From CALMFG01 sp963674805 (GTDB lineage: Bacteria > Bacillota > Clostridia > Christensenellales > CALMFG01), in the NCBI GenBank assembly GCA_963674805.2, contig CAXXNY010000021.1, positions 372,001-436,000 of the forward strand: a DNA stretch of 64,000 bases, in the 5' to 3' direction. Positions 53,156 to 61,997 of this stretch are shown here, one piece after another. The position numbers and the translations under genes were made by a program. Below the pieces are notes generated by a model that made no database searches, was not told the origin of the DNA, and saw only the letters and a program-made list of their open reading frames with translations. Position 1 is the first letter of the stretch. Each line of letters opens with the position of its first letter.

Positions 53156-54740
53156 TGTGTTTAATGACGTTATTTGCGGCAAGCTTGCCTGTCAGCATTG
53201 AGATGGGCAGACCAGACGGACTGTAGGTCCATTGACCTGCCTGAATGACGTTCGGCATTGGCGTTATGACCGATTTGGCGATTTTGGGCATTTGGCTGAC
53301 TGCGGGCACCCGCCCGTTCGTGAACGACCATCCCGTAATCGCGCCGTCGCTGCTGCCGGTGATTCTTTTAATGGTCAGCGGCGTTGAGACGATGGTATTG
53401 ATGATACGCTGCTTAAAATCCGAATAAATGCTGTTTTCAAGATTCTCAATCATCATATCGGATATAAATGTTTTTGTTTCTTCATATAAATCCAAATCTT
53501 TTAAATGCTGCATCAAATCAAAATCAAACAAGGTGCTGATAATCAGCCCTGTTTTTCCTTTTGGCGCAAGACTTGGGTCTCTTAAACAGGGAATGGAGAT
53601 TTCATAGGTCGTCAGGTTTAAGTATTCCGTCAGCCAGTCAAACAGCCGCGCGCGGTCGGTGGTGAACCTTCCATCGCTCACCTTGATGCTGCTGATGGGA
53701 TTTCGACCGATTCCTTTCTTCTCCGGTGTATAGAAAAAATGGGCGGTATGCCGGTCACTGAAATAAGACGGCTCAATATCCGCGGCGATATAAAGGCTTA
53801 ACACAGAATCTCCGCCCCGGTTTTTGTTCAGCTGCTGCTGTTGTTTTTTAATCTGCCGTTTAATCCTGCCGCTTAAGCCCTCTAAATCCGCAGACCGGTA
53901 TAAGGCTTTGTTGTCCGCGCTCCAAACGAGTTGTTTATAACCGATAGTTTCTCCGTTTTCGGTTTCGATTTGACGTGCACCTAAGTGGATGCGCTTGACT
54001 GCTGTGTTGGTTTTGATGGTGCCGTTGTATGACAGAATATAATTTTTAAGCGCATCAATCAAAGCACCCGTTCCGCCCTTAGGATAGCGGTAATCCAGAT
54101 ACAAGCTGAAATAGCTTAAGGCAAAGAAGGCCGGTGTTTTCGCAAAAAAGTGCTGGGCGATGATATCAATCAATACCGGGTCATTGGTCATCGTTTTTAA
54201 GTATTCGTCAATCGGGGTCTGATAGTGCTTTATCTTGCCGACAGTCATGATGTATTTAAACAGCCAGGGCATTAGTGTGTTTTTTAAATATTCTTTGTCG
54301 TTTTTCAGATTCATAAACAAGGGATTGTCGATGCCGTAGAGGATATCCATATAATTCATGACGCGTTTGACGACCGCGACAATCTGTTTGATTGCGGCTT
54401 CTTCCTTCGGGAATTGCTTGATCAGCATGGACTGATACGCCTCAAGGCTGTCTTCGCCCTCAACGTTGATGATGTCTTCTCCGATACCGATCGAAACCGG
54501 ATTCTCAAGCAGGGGCAAAGCGATCCCAAGCTGTTTTAGCATAGGGGACAACACGCCGGAATCTTCGATGGCGCGCGCACCGACATCAAATACGAAGCGG
54601 TTTGATTCAAAGGTATTCAAAAGCCCGCCCACACGCGGTTCTTTTTCGCAAAGCAGGACGTTCAGGTTTGCCTGGGCTAAGTAAGCGGCGGCCGTTAAGC
54701 CCGAAAGACCGCCACCGACAATAATCGCATCATATTGCAT
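53139..54740 (-). CDS. FAD-dependent oxidoreductase of the phytoene-desaturase (CrtI) type
   Basis: The N-terminal FAD site is AIIVGGGLSGLTAAAYLAQANLNVLLCEKEPRVGGLL (read GGGLSGL...CEKEPRVGG). GGTGALIDALKNYIL and the C-terminal QAGQWTYSPSGLPISMLTGK complete it. The group includes carotenoid and lipid desaturases or isomerases. No carotenoid genes are present. With the neighbouring SDR and NTF2-like genes it may form a lipid or terpenoid oxidation set. AGAGG lies 6 bases before the ATG. Confidence 0.88.
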   Translation of the reverse strand: MQYDAIIVGGGLSGLTAAAYLAQANLNVLLCEKEPRVGGLLNTFESNRFVFDVGARAIEDSGVLSPMLKQLGIALPLLENPVSIGIGEDIINVEGEDSLEAYQSMLIKQFPKEEAAIKQIVAVVKRVMNYMDILYGIDNPLFMNLKNDKEYLKNTLMPWLFKYIMTVGKIKHYQTPIDEYLKTMTNDPVLIDIIAQHFFAKTPAFFALSYFSLYLDYRYPKGGTGALIDALKNYILSYNGTIKTNTAVKRIHLGARQIETENGETIGYKQLVWSADNKALYRSADLEGLSGRIKRQIKKQQQQLNKNRGGDSVLSLYIAADIEPSYFSDRHTAHFFYTPEKKGIGRNPISSIKVSDGRFTTDRARLFDWLTEYLNLTTYEISIPCLRDPSLAPKGKTGLIISTLFDFDLMQHLKDLDLYEETKTFISDMMIENLENSIYSDFKQRIINTIVSTPLTIKRITGSSDGAITGWSFTNGRVPAVSQMPKIAKSVITPMPNVIQAGQWTYSPSGLPISMLTGKLAANNVIKHIKRGI

Positions 54741-54946
54741 GAGAAGCCTCTACTTTCTGTTTAATGGATAAAAAAATTATAAAATTTCATGAAATTATTG
54801 TCAACTTGAATATCTAAACTTTTTGCATATCCCTATAATGACGCTAAGTATTAGAAAAAAAGAATATCCGATGATTGGATTTACCCGGCTAAAAATTGAT
54901 GTATAATGGGATTAATATTAATAGGCAATGCGAAGGGAAAAAGCTG

Positions 54947-55345
54947 ATGGCAGCAAAGGTTTTATCAACAATCGCCGGTGTTGTTTCTGTCGGGTTCGGC
55001 ATCTGGCATTTCACCGTACCGGCAGTCTGGCGATGGTATGATTATATCCATAAAGACGCACCGGAGCTTGTGCTGGCGGTGCGCGCGATTAATGTATTCT
55101 TTTCACTCAGCCTTGTTTTGTTTGGAGTGCTGAGCCTTATTTTCACCTTCTCGCCCAAGAGCAGTGTGTTTGCGTTTAACGTGATGATGGCAGTATGCAG
55201 TATCCTGTGGCTGACACGGGTGGTGATGCAAGTGATTTATCCGCAAGGTTCGGTTAATCCCTGGCTGCAGTACAGCATGCTGGCGGCTTTTATGATCACG
55301 GCATTATGCTGTCTTCTGGCCTTGATACTGCCAAAGGCATTCTGA
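54947..55345 (+). CDS. small multi-pass membrane protein
   Basis: A 132-residue protein with about four membrane segments, including FGIWHFTVPAVWRWYDYI after the first. Unrecognised family. AAGGGA precedes the ATG at 54947; a reading frame continues upstream to 54896 but would start inside a TATAAT-like -10 at 54902-54907. It faces the ABC-2 genes tail to tail with 1 base between the stops. Confidence 0.6.
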   Translation: MAAKVLSTIAGVVSVGFGIWHFTVPAVWRWYDYIHKDAPELVLAVRAINVFFSLSLVLFGVLSLIFTFSPKSSVFAFNVMMAVCSILWLTRVVMQVIYPQGSVNPWLQYSMLAAFMITALCCLLALILPKAF

Positions 55346-55346
55346 C

Positions 55347-56060
55347 TTAGCGGCGGCCGAGACTGCGCTTAAAAAACAAAATCAAAACGACAATCCAAAT
55401 AAGGTGCGCAGCGGCTCCGGCAGCAAGCGCGGTGATTTGCCATGGGTGCATAATGATGCGGGTGATCCAGTACGGCGGGAAAGCCATCGCAAGTCCTCTC
55501 ACCCAATTCAGCTTCAGCAAATCGGCAAACGCAAACAGGATGACGAGATTTAATCCCTTTGCGTAAGTCAGCCCTTTGACCTTATCATCCGCGACCAAAA
55601 ACAGCAACAGGCCGAGCGCGGCGCCGTGAACAGAAAGCAGTACGGCCAGAAAAAGGAGCGTCCAAAACGGAATCAGCATCATCCCGAAAATATAATAGCT
55701 GTATATTACATAGACAAATGTAAACGCAGAGACAAACCCGAGGCGAATCGCAAGATACAGGTTGATGCCTAAAGGCGTCACTGACATCAGTTCCGCAATG
55801 TGCCCGTCTTTGTCATCCAACAGCATGAAGCCCATGACAATCCCAAGCAGGCTCGGCACGATAATCAGCGTAAACGACAGAAAATAGCTGTGATACGGTG
55901 TGATATCAAATGCGACGTATGTCTGCGCAAACGGGATGAGATATTCAACAACCATTCGGAGCAATACCGGAATCAGCAGCGGGACCAGGAACAACAGAGC
56001 CATCACGGGCTCCCGCAGCAGCCGCTTAAAATCCGTTTTAAAATAAATCAATTTTATCAT
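55347..56060 (-). CDS. ABC-2 type permease, second subunit
   Basis: A 237-residue protein with six membrane segments, no ATPase motifs. MLLDDKDGHIAELMSVTPLG is typical of fluoroquinolone-export-like permeases. It is the third gene of a TetR-ABC operon, overlapping the previous permease by 4 bases. The likely job is export of a drug or lipid, in a heterodimer with the other permease. Confidence 0.85.
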   Translation of the reverse strand: MIKLIYFKTDFKRLLREPVMALLFLVPLLIPVLLRMVVEYLIPFAQTYVAFDITPYHSYFLSFTLIIVPSLLGIVMGFMLLDDKDGHIAELMSVTPLGINLYLAIRLGFVSAFTFVYVIYSYYIFGMMLIPFWTLLFLAVLLSVHGAALGLLLFLVADDKVKGLTYAKGLNLVILFAFADLLKLNWVRGLAMAFPPYWITRIIMHPWQITALAAGAAAHLIWIVVLILFFKRSLGRR

Positions 56061-56797
56061 GACGAAGCCCTCCCTGTGCCGTTTTCTTCTAAGATGAGCT
56101 GGCTTGAAAAAACGCGTGTGGTATAAATCAGCAGAAGCGCGTCAAATACAACAAGACCGGCTAAGCTGATGATGATTATCAAAGGCTCAAGGGGTGAAAA
56201 TGATGATAACAGAAGATTGAATCCACCGACGCTCGGCACCGCCGACAGCAAGGTAACCACAACAGGCGGAATGAACCGGTTCGGAATCAGCACCAGACAG
56301 AGGAACCCGAACACCATAGAAAACGGAGCCATCCGCACCATGTATTCGTTTACTGATTTTGACCGCCGGGAAATCAGCATGCCAGCCAGCGTAAAAAATA
56401 TTGATACCAGCAGGGTGCCTGCGATTAAATATCCCCAGTTTACCGGACTGCGGTAAACCGAAAAGGTAATCAGCAAAACAGGGAAAACCGATATAAGACT
56501 GAGTGAAAATATCTTGCTGATGATGTATTCGATGGTCTTAAGCGGCGTGACATTTAAAAAAGCCAGTATGCCTTGTTCCCTTTCCAGCAGCAGCATCCCG
56601 CCGACAAAGAACATACCGAGTACCGCCGGATCGATAAAGATTAAAATCGGCAGAAGGATATCTAAAACCTCAGTACTGAAGAAACTTAAAATGACAATAT
56701 AGACCAATGATAGAACCAGGTAGACCCAATAAAACCCGTGTTTAAATTGAAAAAGAGCATCTGCACGAAAGGCAGTCAGCAGGCGTTTGATTGTCAT
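56057..56797 (-). CDS. ABC-2 type permease, first subunit
   Basis: A 246-residue protein with six membrane segments and the cytoplasmic loop LLLEREQGILAFLNVTPLKTIEYI, which is the coupling helix type of ABC-2 exporters. It overlaps the ATPase gene by 4 bases and the second permease by 4 bases, so expression is linked. Confidence 0.87.
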   Translation of the reverse strand: MTIKRLLTAFRADALFQFKHGFYWVYLVLSLVYIVILSFFSTEVLDILLPILIFIDPAVLGMFFVGGMLLLEREQGILAFLNVTPLKTIEYIISKIFSLSLISVFPVLLITFSVYRSPVNWGYLIAGTLLVSIFFTLAGMLISRRSKSVNEYMVRMAPFSMVFGFLCLVLIPNRFIPPVVVTLLSAVPSVGGFNLLLSSFSPLEPLIIIISLAGLVVFDALLLIYTTRVFSSQLILEENGTGRASS

Positions 56798-57651
56798 TTC
56801 AACGACCTCCCGGTGAAGGTGATAAAGACGTCTTCCAGCGAGGCTTCCTGGGTGTGCATACTGATAATGCCGTTTGTTTTCAGGATGCTCTGAAACGCCT
56901 TGTTTTCGGAGATGCCTTTAAGGTCAAAGGTATCGGTTTTCATGGCATCGCGGTCTTTATAGGTGACGTCCAGCACCGACTTGCCGTAGGCAACCATGAG
57001 ATTGCGCGGGCTGTCGATGGTCGATATCTCGCCTTCATTGATGAATGCAACGCGGTCGCACAGCTGTTCGGCGACGGTCATGTTGTGGGTGGTCAGGAAA
57101 ATCGTCTTTCCGGCTGCTTTCATATCCAGTATCCTCTGCTTGATAATCTTGGCATTCACCGGATCAAGCCCGGATGTCGGTTCATCAAAGAAGATTAAAT
57201 CAGGATCGTGCATCACAGCGCGGACAAAGTTAAGCCGCATTTTCATGCCTTTTGAAAACGCCTCTATTTTCTGTTTTTTATCTTTTAACAAGCCGACGCT
57301 GTCCAGCACGGCGTCAATGTCTTTCGGGCCGTTCTGATAATAGGCCGCAATCAGTGAGAGGTTTTCCTCTGCGGTCAGCTTTAAATACAAGTTTGGTAAT
57401 TCAAAGGCGACGCCGATATGTTCAAAGAATGATTTATCCCATTCCCGGCGTTCTTTCCCCATAATGCGGATTGCACCCTGGTAGTGCTTCAAAAGGCCGA
57501 TGATTAAGCGCTGAGTGGTGGTTTTTCCGGCACCGTTCGGGCCTAAGAAACCGAATACTTCGCCAGCGCCGATATCAAAGGTGACATCTCTTACCGCGTG
57601 TTTTTTTGATTTGGTGTATACATAGTTAAGGTTCTTGACGCTGATCATCAT
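56794..57651 (-). CDS. ABC transporter ATP-binding protein (exporter type)
   Basis: Walker A LGPNGAGKTTT, Q-loop region EHIGVAFELPNLYLKLTAEEN, signature FSKGMKMRL and Walker B LIFFDEPTSGLDP, then LTTHNM with the switch His. It drives the two permeases. The ATG at 57651 follows GGAGG at 5 bases. It overlaps the TetR gene by 26 bases. Confidence 0.94.
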   Translation of the reverse strand: MMISVKNLNYVYTKSKKHAVRDVTFDIGAGEVFGFLGPNGAGKTTTQRLIIGLLKHYQGAIRIMGKERREWDKSFFEHIGVAFELPNLYLKLTAEENLSLIAAYYQNGPKDIDAVLDSVGLLKDKKQKIEAFSKGMKMRLNFVRAVMHDPDLIFFDEPTSGLDPVNAKIIKQRILDMKAAGKTIFLTTHNMTVAEQLCDRVAFINEGEISTIDSPRNLMVAYGKSVLDVTYKDRDAMKTDTFDLKGISENKAFQSILKTNGIISMHTQEASLEDVFITFTGRSLK

Positions 57652-58246
57652 TTTTTCCTCCGTAAAATTCAACGATCCCGACTGCGAAAAATAAGATAAG
57701 CTCGGTAATCAGGCTAATCCGCGTATCAGGATTCTTTTCGATTCGTATGGTTTCACATATTCCGGTTAACAGGCCGTTTGCGGCGATCCTCCCAAGCTGG
57801 GGATACCTGTACTCCGGGGCAAATTCCGCCAAGTGGTGATGAAAGTGTTCGGATAACAGGTCGAGCAAACGCTGTTTTAAATCACCGTACCGCGTATTTT
57901 CGTTTTCCATTAACAGTAAAAAGGTCTCGTCAAGCCGGGACAACAGCGGATACATCAGGTCCAAAACCGACTGCCGCCATACATCAATATCCCGGGATTC
58001 CAGCAGTTCATCCCGGTTGTCCATGCTGTGGTGGTCCATTAAACCGGCAAAGAGTTGATACACATCTTCGGTCAGTGCCGAAAAAATGGCTTCTTTGCTT
58101 TCAAAGTAATTATAGAAGTTGCCGATTGTCGTACCCGCATCATTGACGATGCCGCGGATCGAGGCCTGCTCGTAACCGTTTAATAGGAACTGGCCGGCGG
58201 CGGCATCTAAAAGCTGCTGCCTGACCTCATCTTTTTTTATCTGCAA
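57626..58246 (-). CDS. TetR-family transcriptional regulator
   Basis: The N-terminal helix-turn-helix (ASIRGIVNDAGTTIGNFYNYFESKEAIF) is typical. The ligand domain (about residues 75-200) has no recognisable specificity. It is the first gene of the exporter operon and probably represses it. The TTG start has AAGGAG 5 bases upstream. Its 3' end overlaps the ATPase gene. Confidence 0.92.
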   Translation of the reverse strand: MQIKKDEVRQQLLDAAAGQFLLNGYEQASIRGIVNDAGTTIGNFYNYFESKEAIFSALTEDVYQLFAGLMDHHSMDNRDELLESRDIDVWRQSVLDLMYPLLSRLDETFLLLMENENTRYGDLKQRLLDLLSEHFHHHLAEFAPEYRYPQLGRIAANGLLTGICETIRIEKNPDTRISLITELILFFAVGIVEFYGGKNDDQRQEP

Positions 58247-58282
58247 AATAACTCCTTAAAAAATAACAAGTGTTCTTTAATG

Positions 58283-58311
58283 AGTATAACGGGCGGATAA
58301 CCCGCTGTCAA
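58283..58311 (-). promoter_or_regulatory. promoter of the TetR-ABC operon with dyad spacer
   Basis: On the minus strand TTGACA (58306-58311), 17-base spacer, TATACT (58283-58288). The spacer contains a GC-rich imperfect dyad GCGGGTTATCCGCCCG, a candidate TetR operator. Confidence 0.75.
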
Positions 58312-58397
58312 CAGGGAATTTGTTCAAAAAAGCAATATAAAAGAAATTATGATATACTGCAGGCAACCAATAATAAAAAAGATAGACAGGTGAAAAA

Positions 58398-59186
58398 ATG
58401 CAGACTGTTAATGAATATGGAATATTGCCGTATAAAACCGCGGTATTGCACGGCGGACCGGGAGCGGCCGGAAGTATGGCGCCCGTCGCGAAACAGCTCA
58501 GCAAAACCATTGGCATTATCGAACCGCTCCAGACCGCAGATTCGGTGGAGGGCCAGATAACGGAACTGTTTGAACAGCTTTCGGCCTACACGCCGCCGCT
58601 TGTACTGGCGGGGCATTCCTGGGGCGCGATACTCGGACTGCTGTTTGCGGCGCAGTATCCTGAAATGGTGGAGCGGCTGGTATTAATTGGCTGTCCGCCG
58701 CTGGATAACCGGTATGTTCCGGAAATCACAAAGAATCGTATCAATAATCTGAACGGGCCGGAAGCGGAAGAGGCTAAAGACCTGCTCAGCAGAGCCGGAA
58801 GGGGCTGTCTCTCCAACGCAGCTTTGGAGTCGATGGGAGAACTGATGGAGAAAGCGGACGCCTATGAAAACGACCCGGACAGGCTTGTTCCCAAGATCAC
58901 TCCGGACGCCCATATTTTTAGATTCGTTTGGATGGAGGCGCAGGAGCTTCGCAGAAGCGGCGGATTGCGAGAACGCATTAAAGGAGTTAGATGTGATGTT
59001 ACGGTGCTCCACGGCCGTCAGGATCCGCATCCCTATCAGGGTGTCGTTGAAGTGCTGGACGAAGCAGGCGTTAAACATGATCTGATCCTGCTTGAGCAGT
59101 GCGGGCATACACCATGGGAAGAACGGTATGCGGCGGAACCCTTTTTTGAGCAATTATCCGCGGTAATAAAAAGCGGCGCCCTTTAA
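58398..59186 (+). CDS. alpha/beta hydrolase
   Basis: Oxyanion region VLHGGPGAAGS, nucleophile elbow AGHSWGAILG (Ser), acid in HGRQDPHPYQ and catalytic His in QCGHTPWEE. A proline iminopeptidase-like hydrolase by HGGPG, but the substrate is unknown. AGACAGGTG precedes the ATG. It is divergent from the TetR operon with 151 bases between the starts. Confidence 0.9.
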   Translation: MQTVNEYGILPYKTAVLHGGPGAAGSMAPVAKQLSKTIGIIEPLQTADSVEGQITELFEQLSAYTPPLVLAGHSWGAILGLLFAAQYPEMVERLVLIGCPPLDNRYVPEITKNRINNLNGPEAEEAKDLLSRAGRGCLSNAALESMGELMEKADAYENDPDRLVPKITPDAHIFRFVWMEAQELRRSGGLRERIKGVRCDVTVLHGRQDPHPYQGVVEVLDEAGVKHDLILLEQCGHTPWEERYAAEPFFEQLSAVIKSGAL

Positions 59187-59199
59187 CGGGAACGCCGCT
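59172..59199. terminator. stem-loop at the end of the alpha/beta hydrolase gene
   Basis: AGCGGCG and CGCCGCT arms with a 14-base loop containing CCC/GGG, overlapping the stop codon. There is no T-run. Confidence 0.45.
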
Positions 59200-59244
59200 C
59201 AATATATATGAAAGGTTTTATCGGGAGGATAAACCCTTAGTGGC

Positions 59245-60252
59245 TTATCCGGCTTTACGTTCGGTCACGCGGTTGGTAAGCGCCGCATGCTTCTCGTATG
59301 CCGCTATATTTTCGAGCGTCGTGGCTGAAATTTCCGCCATCGCCTCGTGTGTGAAAAACGCCTGATGGGACGTGACCAATACATTGGGCAGTGCCAAAAG
59401 TTCAAGCAGCACACTGTCGTTTAGTATCTGGTCGGTATGGTCCTCAAAGAAATACTCTGTTTCCTCTTCGTATACATCCAGCCCCACACTAGCGATTTTA
59501 TGGCTGCGGATTCCCTGAATCAAAGCTTGTGTATCCACCAGCCCGCCGCGCGAGGTGTTGATAATCATCACGCCGTCTTTCATCTTTTTGATGCTGTCAG
59601 CTGATATGATATGCCGGGTGCCTGCTGTTAACGGACAGTGCAGCGTAATAATATCGCTTTTCTTCCAAAGGGTGTCAAGATCGGTGACCGTGATATCCAG
59701 TGTTTTCAGGGCTTCCGAATTTGGGCGCGGATCATATCCCAGCACTTCGCATCCGAAAGCGGATAATAACCGTGCGACGCTGCGCCCGATCAATCCGAGT
59801 CCGATGATGCCTACGGTTTTGCTCCGCATATTGAAGCCCATGAGCCCGCGAAGAGAAAAGTTGTAGTCCTTCGTCCGGATATAGGCTTTGTGCACCTTAC
59901 GGTTTAAGGAAAGAATCAAGGCTAACGTATGTTCCGCAACGCCTTCCGGTGAATAGCGTGGTACGTTAGTGACCACGATGCCCATCGCATCGGCGGCCTT
60001 GATATCAACATTATTAAAACCCGCACAGCGCAGAGCAATCAGCCTGATGCCGTTCGTCTTTAAGTGCTTTAGAGTCGTTTTATTTAAACGGTCGTTGACG
60101 AACACACATACAGCATCAAAGCCGCGGGTGAGATACGCGTTATGCTCGGTTAATCTGTCAGAAAAATAGTGCAGCTCATATCCGTATTTCTCATTCGCAA
60201 GATCAAAGCTCTCTTTGTCATATTCTTTTGTGTCAAAAAAAGCAATTTTCAT
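59245..60252 (-). CDS. ldhA: D-lactate dehydrogenase (LdhA type)
   Basis: Reduces pyruvate to D-lactate in fermentation. Similar to E. coli LdhA along the chain: VCVFVNDRLNKTTL, ALRCAGFNNVD, HTLALILSLNRKVH, GIIGLGLIGRSVAR (NAD site), LHCPLTAGTRH, NTSRGGLVD and DVYEEET, then HQAFFT with the catalytic His. The ATG at 60252 has CGGAG at 9 bases. It faces a small gene upstream with 15 bases between. Confidence 0.93.
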   Translation of the reverse strand: MKIAFFDTKEYDKESFDLANEKYGYELHYFSDRLTEHNAYLTRGFDAVCVFVNDRLNKTTLKHLKTNGIRLIALRCAGFNNVDIKAADAMGIVVTNVPRYSPEGVAEHTLALILSLNRKVHKAYIRTKDYNFSLRGLMGFNMRSKTVGIIGLGLIGRSVARLLSAFGCEVLGYDPRPNSEALKTLDITVTDLDTLWKKSDIITLHCPLTAGTRHIISADSIKKMKDGVMIINTSRGGLVDTQALIQGIRSHKIASVGLDVYEEETEYFFEDHTDQILNDSVLLELLALPNVLVTSHQAFFTHEAMAEISATTLENIAAYEKHAALTNRVTERKAG

Positions 60253-60267
60253 CTGCATCAACTCCGG

Positions 60268-60429
60268 TTACTTATAATTAGAATCCACCCAATCCTTCGC
60301 GGCCTTGATGTCTGTCTTTGAGGGGATGGATACATTCGTCTCTTTCTGCAGCCGGAAAGGATTGATCAACGGATAATAGTCCGTGATTTGCCTGAAATAA
60401 TTCTTATCGTTCTTGTCTAAGATGCGCAT
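60268..60429 (-). CDS. small DUF3787-like protein
   Basis: Fifty-three residues ending SKTDIKAAKDWVDSNYK, with VSIPS before it. This resembles DUF3787, found as short proteins in clostridia and linked in one species to the spore surface. Identity is tentative. GGAGGG lies 7 bases before the ATG at 60429. It is 15 bases upstream of ldhA and probably on the same transcript. Confidence 0.5.
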   Translation of the reverse strand: MRILDKNDKNYFRQITDYYPLINPFRLQKETNVSIPSKTDIKAAKDWVDSNYK

Positions 60430-60667
60430 ACTCTTGCCCTCCATATCTATTTCAAATAAATGCCTTTGGGTTGGCATTAGAAACATTTGTTATGGTTTTA
60501 AAGTATACTAAATTACTCGGAATTACAATACCTATATGGCAAATTCCTGTTAACTTTTTGTGAATTGCGTCCGGTAAGCGTTTTTTAATCTGGGTACGAC
60601 GTACAATTCCGCCACAATTTGTGATAAAATTATAAACAAAACACATACAAATATCTTGAGGAATTAT

Positions 60668-61954
60668 ATGAAAAATATCGGGCTTTTTAATGAGTCGTTT
60701 AATCCCCAGTTTGACGGGGTTGCCATAACGGTTGAAAACTATGCAAGAATACTGGACAAAAGAGACAACCGCGTATTTGTTGTTGTCCCCGCCCACCCGG
60801 ACAGGGAGTTTAACTTTCCGTATCCGGTTTGGGAATATCCGTCTTCGCCCATCAGCGTTGCGGATCAATACAGAATCGGCCTTCCGGCGCCGGTGAAACT
60901 GCTGAAAAAAATCGACAAAGCGGATATTGATATCGTGCACTCTCACTGCCCGTTTACAGCCGGACTGGTGGCGCAGCGCGTCGCAAACCGTAACGGCGTG
61001 CCGCATATTGCGACTTTTCATTCTAAGTTTCGAGAAGACATCAATATGCGCTTAAAATCAAACATGAAGATGCCGGGCGAGATTGTGGCCAAGTATGTCT
61101 CGGGTTTTTATAAACAGTGCGATTATATCTGGGCGGTGAATGAGGGAACGGCAAAAACCTTAAGGTCCTATGGCTATAAAGGCGACATTACCGTTATGCC
61201 GAACGGATGCGATATGCCAATTACACACAGCAATCTGGATACCCGCCGGAAAATCATGCAGAAATACGGGATTACCGAGGAAGCGCCGATTTTATTATTT
61301 GTCGGGCGGCATACGTTCACAAAGAACACGGATTTGATTATCAAGGCGCTCGGTGCTGTAAACCGCCACAATATTAAGTTTAATATGCTGTTTGTGGGCG
61401 ACGGAGAAGATAAGGCGAAGATGGAAAAAATGGTCCAGCAGCAGGGGCTGACCAATGTGGTCCGCTTTGCAGGTAAAGTCACCGACCGTGAAAAGCTGCG
61501 TGATATTTATGCGAGCAGTGATATGTTTGTTTTTCCGTCGGTATATGACAACGCACCGCTGGTGGTGCGCGAGGCGGCGGCGTGCGGATGCGCATCCGCG
61601 CTGATCAGGGGCAGCAACTCAGCCGAAGGGCTGGAAGACGGCGTAAACGCCTTTTTATCGGATGAGACGGTTGAGGACTTTGCCTTAACGCTGACACTGG
61701 CGCTCCGATCCGGCAGGCTGGGGGAAATCGGCGATAACGCACGGCGTGATATCTATATTTCATGGGATGATGTGATGGATATGGTTGAAGCCGAGTATGA
61801 GCGTATACTGACCGAATGGAACCAGCAGGAACATAAAAAGATGCGCGGCGAACATAGCATGGATTTCTGGACGCACTATGATATCATCAAGGAATATGAT
61901 ATCCAATGGCCGAAAGCAAAGAAAAAAACCAGAAAAAAAGCATCTGATGAGTAA
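60668..61954 (+). CDS. family 4 glycosyltransferase
   Basis: GT-B glycosyltransferase: N-terminal GLFNESFNPQFDGVAITVENY, VHSHCPFTAGLVAQ, ATFHSKF and MPNGCD. The C-terminal donor site is LFVGRHTFTKNTDLIIKAL and FVFPSVYDNAPLVVREAAACG. Members add glucose or galactose to diacylglycerol or other lipids, or build glycans. GAGG lies 6 bases before the ATG at 60668. It sits 43 bases upstream of mutY. Confidence 0.93.
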   Translation: MKNIGLFNESFNPQFDGVAITVENYARILDKRDNRVFVVVPAHPDREFNFPYPVWEYPSSPISVADQYRIGLPAPVKLLKKIDKADIDIVHSHCPFTAGLVAQRVANRNGVPHIATFHSKFREDINMRLKSNMKMPGEIVAKYVSGFYKQCDYIWAVNEGTAKTLRSYGYKGDITVMPNGCDMPITHSNLDTRRKIMQKYGITEEAPILLFVGRHTFTKNTDLIIKALGAVNRHNIKFNMLFVGDGEDKAKMEKMVQQQGLTNVVRFAGKVTDREKLRDIYASSDMFVFPSVYDNAPLVVREAAACGCASALIRGSNSAEGLEDGVNAFLSDETVEDFALTLTLALRSGRLGEIGDNARRDIYISWDDVMDMVEAEYERILTEWNQQEHKKMRGEHSMDFWTHYDIIKEYDIQWPKAKKKTRKKASDE

Positions 61955-61997
61955 GCGCAGTATCTGGTCGATGATTGACTCGGCCGCCGGAGTATAA

